From: Bacteroidota bacterium
GTDB taxonomy: Bacteria > Bacteroidota > Bacteroidia > Cytophagales > Cyclobacteriaceae
DNA: 64,000 bases
Direction of reading: 5' to 3'
Assembly: GCA_023417785.1 (NCBI GenBank)
Contig: JAEZEH010000019.1
Coordinates: forward strand, 21,798-85,797
Part shown: positions 58,157 to 64,000 of the stretch, one piece after another
How positions within the stretch are numbered: position 1 is the stretch's first letter
Layout of the letters: each line of letters begins with the position of its first letter
Translations under genes and position numbers: made by a program
The notes under the pieces: generated by a model
What the model was told of the DNA's origin: nothing
What the model saw: the letters and a program-made list of their open reading frames with translations, nothing else
Database searches by the model: none

Positions 58157-60199
58157 ATGAAGCGTAAGCACTTTTTATGGTTGCTCCTGTTGCTCTCACA
58201 GTCTCTGTACGCACAGGATCAAACCAACTTTACGCAGTTTTATCTTAATCCCTACCTTCTTAATCCTTCATTTGCGGGAATTGACGGCAGGGCTGGACTG
58301 ATTGTGACTTATCGGAAGCAATGGGCAACACTCAAAGATGGCCCTGAGATCGCGAATGTTACGTTCCATTCCCCTATCAGCAAGAGGGTAAGCCTGGGAA
58401 TCTCAGCCACTAACGACAAGCGTGGCCTTCTCGACAACTCTGGACTGCTGCTGAGCTTCGGTTACAACATCCCGGTCGGACCGCAATCCTCCGTCAGATT
58501 CGGGATTTCCGGCGGAATATCATCCAATACAGTGGATCTCGAAAGACTTCAGAACTTCAATGATCCTGCACTTGCCAGCCTTTTGGAGAGCAATATGTCA
58601 GTTCTCGGCAACGCCGGAATATCATTTCACTTGAACACATTTCACGCCGGAGTGTCACTCCCCGTAATCTTCGAGCCATCTTACATCAGTAAGGATGCGT
58701 TCACAATTACGGAAATCAGGCCTTTTGAGTCACTCATCTTTCATTTTAGCAATAGGTTCTATTTCAATAATGACAAAAACATCTTCGAACCTTACTTCAT
58801 CTATCGCATGGCTACCAACCTCCCACCCCAGTATGAAGTGGCCGGAATACTGCATCTGAATCACGTTGTGTGGGTAGGCGCCTCGTTGAAGCAGGATTAT
58901 GGCATTTCCGCATTAGGCGGGATAAAGCTGAATAACACCCTAGCTATCGGCGCGAGCTATGGCCTCAAAACTACAGGAGAAAATGAACTAAACAGCCCGA
59001 CTTATGAAATAACCCTAGGGCTACTATTTGGAAAGCAAAGGAAGAAGGAGATTCCAAGTTATAGTTTCGTAGACACTGAGAAAGTCAAAATCAAAAAAGG
59101 CACTGGAAAATCCGCAAGTGAATTAATTGCCGAAAAACGAAGAAAGGATGAACTCGCCAGAAAGCAACAATTGGAAGAACTGGCCCGAAAGAGGCAGGAA
59201 GAAGAACGTTTGAAGAAGGAACAGGAGGCGATTGCACGAAAACAGCGGGAAGAAGAGCTACGCAAGCAACAAGAAGCGCAAGCCCTGGAGGAACAGCGCC
59301 GGAAGGAGGATGCCGCACGTCAACAGGCCGCGCTTAAACAACAACAGGAGAATGCCCAGCGACAGACTGCCGCACAACAGGCAGAGGCGCAACGGCAGGC
59401 ACTCCTGAAACAACAGGAAGAAGAGGCGCGACGACAGCAGGAAGAGGCGCTCCGCCGTCAGCGCGAAGAGCAAGCCCGATTGGAACGGGAAGCCCTTGCA
59501 AAACAGCAACGCGACGAAGAAGCAAGAAGACAGCAGGAAGAGGCGCTGCGTCGTCAGCGCGAAGAGCAAGCTCGACTGGAACGAGAAGCTCTTGCGAAAC
59601 AGCAACGCGACGAAGAAGCAAGAAGGCAACGCGAGGCCCAGGCGCGTGTTCAGCAACAGCCGAGCCAGGAACAGCCACCACAACAAATTGACACACAACC
59701 CGAACCGTCTGATCCGGTGTACAACTCGACGATCCGAGAAGACAGTATCGTAATAAAACACAAACCTCGTTTTGGTCACATTGATTCTTCCATGGAAATT
59801 CTGAAGATCGAAGTAACAGAACATAACGAGGAAGATGAGCTTGAGCGTCTCTCCCGGCTAAAAGTTCACGCCACCAATCCGCGTGAGAGCCATGATGGTG
59901 AAAACTATCCGAACGCGGAACGCCACGAATTCTCAAAAAGAGGTCATCACAAAAATGAATTAGAAGTAGCCGATTACGTGGTAAGCGGGGTTTTTGCCGA
60001 AGAAACCAACGCCAGGGCCTTCTCTGATGGACTAAAGAAACTTGGATTCAAAGCAAAATATGGCCGTTCAACCGAAAAGGGCGTGTGGTATGTTTACCTC
60101 GTACGCACTGGCGATATTAATACAGCAAGAACGGAGCGGGATAATTATCGGAAGATGAAAATATTCCGCGACGCGTGGCTCCTAACCGTACATCCTTAG
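58157..60199 (+). CDS. PorP/SprF-family outer-membrane protein fused to a coiled coil and a SPOR domain
   Basis: 680 residues. Signal peptide ends SLYAQDQ. The PorP/SprF barrel (20-300) opens with FTQFYLNPYLLNPSFAG, the family hallmark, and ends near LLFGKQRKK. Residues about 320-500 are a long Glu/Arg/Gln-rich coiled coil with a 32-residue tandem repeat. After a Pro-rich linker, the C-terminus (about 600-680: VADYVVSGVFAEETNARAFS, GLKKLGFKAKYGRS, WYVYLVRTGDINTARTE) matches a SPOR peptidoglycan-binding domain. Normal PorP/SprF proteins stop after the barrel. Cotranscribed with the CHU_C protein that follows by 9 bp. Confidence 0.9.
   Translation: MKRKHFLWLLLLLSQSLYAQDQTNFTQFYLNPYLLNPSFAGIDGRAGLIVTYRKQWATLKDGPEIANVTFHSPISKRVSLGISATNDKRGLLDNSGLLLSFGYNIPVGPQSSVRFGISGGISSNTVDLERLQNFNDPALASLLESNMSVLGNAGISFHLNTFHAGVSLPVIFEPSYISKDAFTITEIRPFESLIFHFSNRFYFNNDKNIFEPYFIYRMATNLPPQYEVAGILHLNHVVWVGASLKQDYGISALGGIKLNNTLAIGASYGLKTTGENELNSPTYEITLGLLFGKQRKKEIPSYSFVDTEKVKIKKGTGKSASELIAEKRRKDELARKQQLEELARKRQEEERLKKEQEAIARKQREEELRKQQEAQALEEQRRKEDAARQQAALKQQQENAQRQTAAQQAEAQRQALLKQQEEEARRQQEEALRRQREEQARLEREALAKQQRDEEARRQQEEALRRQREEQARLEREALAKQQRDEEARRQREAQARVQQQPSQEQPPQQIDTQPEPSDPVYNSTIREDSIVIKHKPRFGHIDSSMEILKIEVTEHNEEDELERLSRLKVHATNPRESHDGENYPNAERHEFSKRGHHKNELEVADYVVSGVFAEETNARAFSDGLKKLGFKAKYGRSTEKGVWYVYLVRTGDINTARTERDNYRKMKIFRDAWLLTVHP
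59435..59626 (+). repeat. 96-bp tandem duplication in the coiled-coil region
   Basis: Two adjacent 96-bp copies (59435-59530 and 59531-59626) encode the same 32 residues; differences are mostly at third codon positions. A partial third copy begins after 59626. The repeat lengthens the coiled coil without changing frame. Confidence 0.85.
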
Positions 60200-60208
60200 A
60201 AAGATCAT

Positions 60209-63200
60209 ATGAAAGGATCTATACTTTTGCGTCTCTTATTTTTGCTCATGGCCGGCAACGCGTTAGGGCAGGTGCCTGCTATATCGAATATCAGCAAGAA
60301 GAATTTATATCCAAAGGGCACTATTGTCATAACTGGTAGCGGTTTCAGTTCCAACAGCTCAAACCTCCGGGTGATATTCGGTCATGTCGAAGGACAGATC
60401 ATTTCGAGTTCCGATTTTTCAATTGAAGTAGAGGTGCCGCCTGCGGCGAAGTTTTCAAACGTTGAAGTCATTAATACATCGTCACGACGCATGACGAAAT
60501 CGAAAGATAAATTTCTTCCCACATTTTATGGTAATGGCTTTACAGTGGCGGACTTCTCCAGTTCCACAACGTTCACGTCACCACAGGAATTGCGCGACAT
60601 CTGTAGTTGTGATCTGAACTCGGACGGAAAGCCTGATCTGATCACCAGTAAGTTCTCAGCGGCGTCCGACATCATGGTGATGAAAAACACCACCAACTCA
60701 GCTACACCTGACATAGTAACCTTCGACAAAGAGCTTCATTCTGTAGGCTTTTCTACAGATCACATTTCCTGTGGCGACGTAGACGGTGACGGAAGACCGG
60801 ACCTGGTACTTACCAAGGGCGGTTCAACTAATCGAAATGCCGTGTTTCTCATGTTGAATAAGAGCACAGCTACGTCAATTATCCTTAATGCGCCTTTTTC
60901 CATTCCGCTTGATGTAAACCATGTAGCCACTCAGGCGAATATAAGAGACCTCAATGGCGATGGCAGACCCGAGGTGATCGTCACAAACACGACCACTAAT
61001 GTGATTTATATTCTCCAGAACGATCCTTCAAAACCTCTTGGTGCCAACCCGTTCATTACTCCGGCGACCAAGATTGCCGTGACCGGGACCAGTAACACCT
61101 ATGGGCTGGACGTTCAGGATATGGATGGAGACGGACTACCTGACATCATCGTAAACCCGATTTCTTCACCAGACCATTTTATTTTGCTGAACCAATCTTC
61201 AGCAACAATTGCGTTTGGCGAGGCACAGAAGATCACGTTACCCGGGGAGCTTCGAAATGTAACAACAGCCGATCTGAGCAACGACGGTAAACCGGATATC
61301 ATATCCACAAGCACCAACACCAACCGCGCGCTTGTCCTGATCAATAACAGTTCACCCGGTTCCGTACAATTCAGTTCTACCCCTATTACTCTTACCACCG
61401 ATAACGGTCCATGGGGTGTGAGCGTAAGTGATATCGATGGCGACACCTATCCGGACATCATGGTTTCGCATCAGCTTACGGCCACCGTGAATGTTTTCCT
61501 TCATGATGGCAACAATGCAAGTCCTTCGTTCTCGCGACATGTTATTCCCACTGCACGGCCCGCACGAAATCTGGTAACCGGTGACTTTAATGGTGATGGC
61601 AAGCCGGATATCGCAGTGGCTACGCATGTGATCGGAACATATTCAGTCGATATACTTCGAAATACGATTTGTCACAAACCCAAAATTCTCAACGAAGCAC
61701 CGATATATATTTGCAATAACCCGGTCGTGCTGGAGACTATTCCTGCCCTCAATGTAACTTACGATTGGCGAAGAGACGGCACAAACGTGCAATCCGGGCT
61801 TTCAAGGACATATAGTGCTACCGTTGGTGGAACGTATACCGTATCAGCGTCAACAATCAGTCCCGCCGACGAATGTACAGCTGTGGTCTCTGAAAGCTTC
61901 ACCGTTACCGGAAGTACAGGGTCGGTACCCGAGAACCCGGTGCTTACCATCGACTCGCCCATTTGTTCAGGCGCCGATCTGACAATGTCGACAACCTCCG
62001 CTCCCGGAGCCAGCTATAAATGGACTGGACCGGCGGGCTGGACCACTACTACTACAACGTCATCTGCAACGATTACAAATGCTGGCGCCGCTCAGGCGGG
62101 TAGTTATTCTGTTCAGATTATTGCCGGAAACTGCAAGAGCAACGAATCAACACCGAAGGTCGTCGACATCGTAGCGGTGAATGAAATCAAGATCACCAGC
62201 ACAAGTCCGACAAACAGCGCATGCCAGCCGAATCCAGTGAAGCTTACTGCAACCCAGGTTAGCGGATTCACCTATGCCTGGAAAAAAGATAACGAAGCCT
62301 ATGGCGCAGCAACGGCAACGAATACATTCGATGCGTTTGAAGACGGATCTTATTACGTTCGGGTCCACAATAGTACGTTGGGATGCCCAGCACGCGAGAT
62401 TGGTCCTGTACGCGTCGCTATTCTCCAGGTGCCCCTGGCAAGCTTTATCATTGGGGAACCGCGATGTTCAAATGCGCCAATTCAATTCACTAACACTTCC
62501 GTAGTCGATCCGGCCGGAACGGGGAACGATGCTATCGCTCCGGCGGTTTTCAGCTGGAACTTCGGTGACGGGAACACAGGAACCGGAGCAACACCAACGA
62601 ACACGTATACTTCTGGTGGAACAACTTACAACGTGACCCTTACGGTAAGTTATCAGGGCGTTGCAGGTTGCGTAAACAGCGCCACTCTTCCGATAACCAT
62701 TACAAGCACAACGGTACCGGTAATCACATCAAGTCCGCCGAAGATTTGTCCGGGAGAAACGGCCACACTGTCAGTCTCGCCTTCGTATACGTCCGTATCG
62801 TGGGAGCATGGGGCCACCGGACCAACTATCGATGTAATGCAACCCGGTACATATACGGCTAATGCCACGGACGCAGCAGGATGTGTAGTGCCAAGAAGTA
62901 TAACTGTCGCATCCAATGACGTACCCGTGCTATCGCTCACGGCTGAAGCAACTGTCATCCCTTCAGGCCAGTCAACACAACTCAATGCCACAGGAGCTCA
63001 CGTGTTCGAATGGTCACCCGCGGAAAGCTTAAACGCGACAAATATCCCGGACCCCATTGCCTCACCTCTTACGACGACAACCTATACTGTGACAGGATCC
63101 TTCATTGGAGGATGTACATCACAAGCTGAAATAACCATCACCATCGATGGAACACTTGTCAACATCACCGTTCCAATTGCCTTTTCGCCAAATGGAGACG

Positions 63201-63421
63201 CTGCCAATGACATGTGGATCATCGACGGAATCGAATCATATCCCGACTGCACATTAAATATTTTCGATGGGCGCGGAAGAAGAATTTATCAGAAAAAGGG
63301 TTACACAAACGACTGGGACGGTACCTATGAAGGTAAGCCGGTTCCGGCAGGTACGTACTATTATGTATTTGCATGTCCGGATGCACAACCGGTGACAGGA
63401 AGTGTGCTCATTTTCAGATGA
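60209..63421 (+). CDS. secreted FG-GAP/PKD protein with gliding-motility C-terminal (CHU_C) sorting domain
   Basis: 1070 residues. Signal peptide ends NALGQVP. Order: an IPT/TIG domain (about 25-100), an FG-GAP/VCBS seven-bladed propeller with seven Ca-type motifs (DVDGDGRPDLV, DMDGDGLPDI, DFNGDGKPDI and four others), Ig-like domains, a PKD domain (FSWNFGDGNTGTG, near 770), and the CHU_C domain (AFSPNGDAANDMWIIDG to GTYYYVFACPDAQ). CHU_C is a type IX type-B sorting signal. The gene sits 9 bp after a PorP/SprF-type gene, the usual pairing. Surface-exposed or released adhesin-like protein. Confidence 0.93.
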   Translation: MKGSILLRLLFLLMAGNALGQVPAISNISKKNLYPKGTIVITGSGFSSNSSNLRVIFGHVEGQIISSSDFSIEVEVPPAAKFSNVEVINTSSRRMTKSKDKFLPTFYGNGFTVADFSSSTTFTSPQELRDICSCDLNSDGKPDLITSKFSAASDIMVMKNTTNSATPDIVTFDKELHSVGFSTDHISCGDVDGDGRPDLVLTKGGSTNRNAVFLMLNKSTATSIILNAPFSIPLDVNHVATQANIRDLNGDGRPEVIVTNTTTNVIYILQNDPSKPLGANPFITPATKIAVTGTSNTYGLDVQDMDGDGLPDIIVNPISSPDHFILLNQSSATIAFGEAQKITLPGELRNVTTADLSNDGKPDIISTSTNTNRALVLINNSSPGSVQFSSTPITLTTDNGPWGVSVSDIDGDTYPDIMVSHQLTATVNVFLHDGNNASPSFSRHVIPTARPARNLVTGDFNGDGKPDIAVATHVIGTYSVDILRNTICHKPKILNEAPIYICNNPVVLETIPALNVTYDWRRDGTNVQSGLSRTYSATVGGTYTVSASTISPADECTAVVSESFTVTGSTGSVPENPVLTIDSPICSGADLTMSTTSAPGASYKWTGPAGWTTTTTTSSATITNAGAAQAGSYSVQIIAGNCKSNESTPKVVDIVAVNEIKITSTSPTNSACQPNPVKLTATQVSGFTYAWKKDNEAYGAATATNTFDAFEDGSYYVRVHNSTLGCPAREIGPVRVAILQVPLASFIIGEPRCSNAPIQFTNTSVVDPAGTGNDAIAPAVFSWNFGDGNTGTGATPTNTYTSGGTTYNVTLTVSYQGVAGCVNSATLPITITSTTVPVITSSPPKICPGETATLSVSPSYTSVSWEHGATGPTIDVMQPGTYTANATDAAGCVVPRSITVASNDVPVLSLTAEATVIPSGQSTQLNATGAHVFEWSPAESLNATNIPDPIASPLTTTTYTVTGSFIGGCTSQAEITITIDGTLVNITVPIAFSPNGDAANDMWIIDGIESYPDCTLNIFDGRGRRIYQKKGYTNDWDGTYEGKPVPAGTYYYVFACPDAQPVTGSVLIFR

Positions 63422-63444
63422 TTGGTCTATAGTTGCTAAATCTT

Positions 63445-64000
63445 ATGAAGGTAAAATCCGTTTCACGGGTGAGAAACCTCATGCCCAGGCTTGAGCTCAC
63501 GCTGTTGCTTATTCTCACGTGTTCTCTTGGCTACAGCCAGTCCGTTGACTGTAGCAATGGCAATAACTGCAATAATCCATTCTGTGATTTTGAGGCAAAC
63601 GTCGAGCAGGGATGTAATTGTTTTGACGGGATCGATAATGACGGCGACGGTAAAATCGACAAAGCCGACTTAAAATGTGCGCAGTATTACGGCTTGACTT
63701 TCGTGGGCGGAGACGAAGGAGATTGCAGCCTCGTAGCACCCGTGGGCAATCCGTTTTCATCCATGGCACCACCCACCGTGTCTGGCCAAAATACGGCCGA
63801 TACCCAATCAAAAGTAAGCGTTGGCGACCTTGATGGTGATGGTTTACCCGATGTGGTAATAACATCAAAGTGGAATCAGGAAATCCGGGTAGTGGCAACC
63901 GCCGCACATACGGTTAACGGAATCACTTACGCTCCCGGAGACATTAAAGGCGACTTCAAAACCACCGGACAAGGCGCCAAAATATTTGATGGTTCCGGAG
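63445..64000 (+). CDS. secreted FG-GAP protein, partial (runs off the window)
   Basis: Open from the ATG at 63445 to the window end without a stop, about 185 residues. Signal peptide ends SLGYSQSV. A Cys-rich segment with an EF-hand-like loop (FDGIDNDGDGKIDKADL) precedes the first FG-GAP motif VGDLDGDGLPDVVITS. It resembles its neighbour and is likely another type IX cargo; a C-terminal sorting domain would lie beyond the window. The incomplete state is due to the window edge, not to mutation. Confidence 0.85.
   Translation, partial: MKVKSVSRVRNLMPRLELTLLLILTCSLGYSQSVDCSNGNNCNNPFCDFEANVEQGCNCFDGIDNDGDGKIDKADLKCAQYYGLTFVGGDEGDCSLVAPVGNPFSSMAPPTVSGQNTADTQSKVSVGDLDGDGLPDVVITSKWNQEIRVVATAAHTVNGITYAPGDIKGDFKTTGQGAKIFDGSG

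Noticed and set aside
59258..59936. Long antisense frames opposite the coiled-coil region of the PorP-SPOR gene
   Set aside because: They are produced by the biased Gln/Glu/Arg codons of the sense strand; Leu-rich antisense frames are a known artefact of such repeats.

Overview
The window reads as chromosomal DNA of a member of the Bacteroidota, most likely a Cytophagales-type soil or sediment bacterium. The evidence is a PorP/SprF-family protein next to a secreted protein with a gliding-motility-associated (CHU_C) C-terminal domain, a type III glutamine synthetase, a Nudix-fold AraR-like regulator, DUF2807, LVIVD and PorT-like proteins, and promoters that look like TTTG/TAnnTTTG. Coding density is high. 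No rRNA, tRNA, CRISPR array or prophage was seen. The only trace of mobile DNA is one short element with 17-bp inverted repeats.

Layout. (1) 1-7.6 kb, plus strand: a GntP-family permease, a hemolysin-III-like membrane protein, RidA, a D-threonine aldolase/D-serine dehydratase-like PLP enzyme and an M19 dipeptidase, then a C-terminal processing protease and a lipoprotein hydrolase. The first group looks like a D-amino-acid/dipeptide catabolic operon. (2) 7.6-20.9 kb, minus strand: a complete L-arabinose/arabinan locus with GH43, two GH51, an AraR-like regulator, an MFS and an SSS sugar symporter, araA, araD and araB. A 21-bp palindrome lies in front of araB and a related half-site in front of one GH51 gene. 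(3) 20.9-25.3 kb: a HAD phosphatase translationally coupled to an M28 peptidase, then glnN. (4) 25.5-31.4 kb: small envelope and stress proteins around the 156-bp inverted-repeat element. (5) 31.5-35.1 kb: PBP1A, then Dps with a Cys-less ArsC/Spx-fold protein. (6) 35.3-38.1 kb: DUF2267, AsmA-like, a small protein and an orphan sensory-rhodopsin-transducer homologue. (7) 38.1-41.0 kb: cysM-cysE, a GreA/B-like factor and a 55-residue lipoprotein. (8) 41.1-45.8 kb: a giant secreted esterase with 13 PKD-like repeats in alternating A/B order. (9) 46-50.2 kb: small proteins, an AI-2E transporter, a Nudix hydrolase, a Cof-type HAD and metF. (10) 50.3-54.2 kb: a methionine synthase split into two overlapping genes behind a SAM-I riboswitch. 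(11) 54.3-58.0 kb: three overlapping envelope genes (beta-barrel plus two LVIVD lipoproteins), a Ppx/GppA-like phosphatase and a PorT-like barrel. (12) 58.1-64 kb: a PorP/SprF-coiled-coil-SPOR fusion followed by two FG-GAP secreted proteins, the second running off the window.

How the parts work together. Arabinan oligomers would be trimmed by the GH43 and GH51 enzymes, imported by the two symporters, and converted by AraA, AraB and AraD to D-xylulose-5-phosphate under AraR control. Methionine is made by CysE/CysM-supplied sulfur chemistry elsewhere plus MetF and split MetH, with the metH genes gated by SAM sensing. The last 6 kb is a type IX secretion-associated surface module in which the outer-membrane protein carries its own predicted peptidoglycan-binding SPOR domain.

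The most unusual items are the SAM-I riboswitch with a visible translational switch, the PorP-SPOR fusion, the Nudix-dead regulator with its candidate operator, the D-amino-acid operon, the PKD array with a recent 558-bp duplication, and the rhodopsin-less transducer homologue. All functional calls rest on motif recognition by eye; no database search was run.
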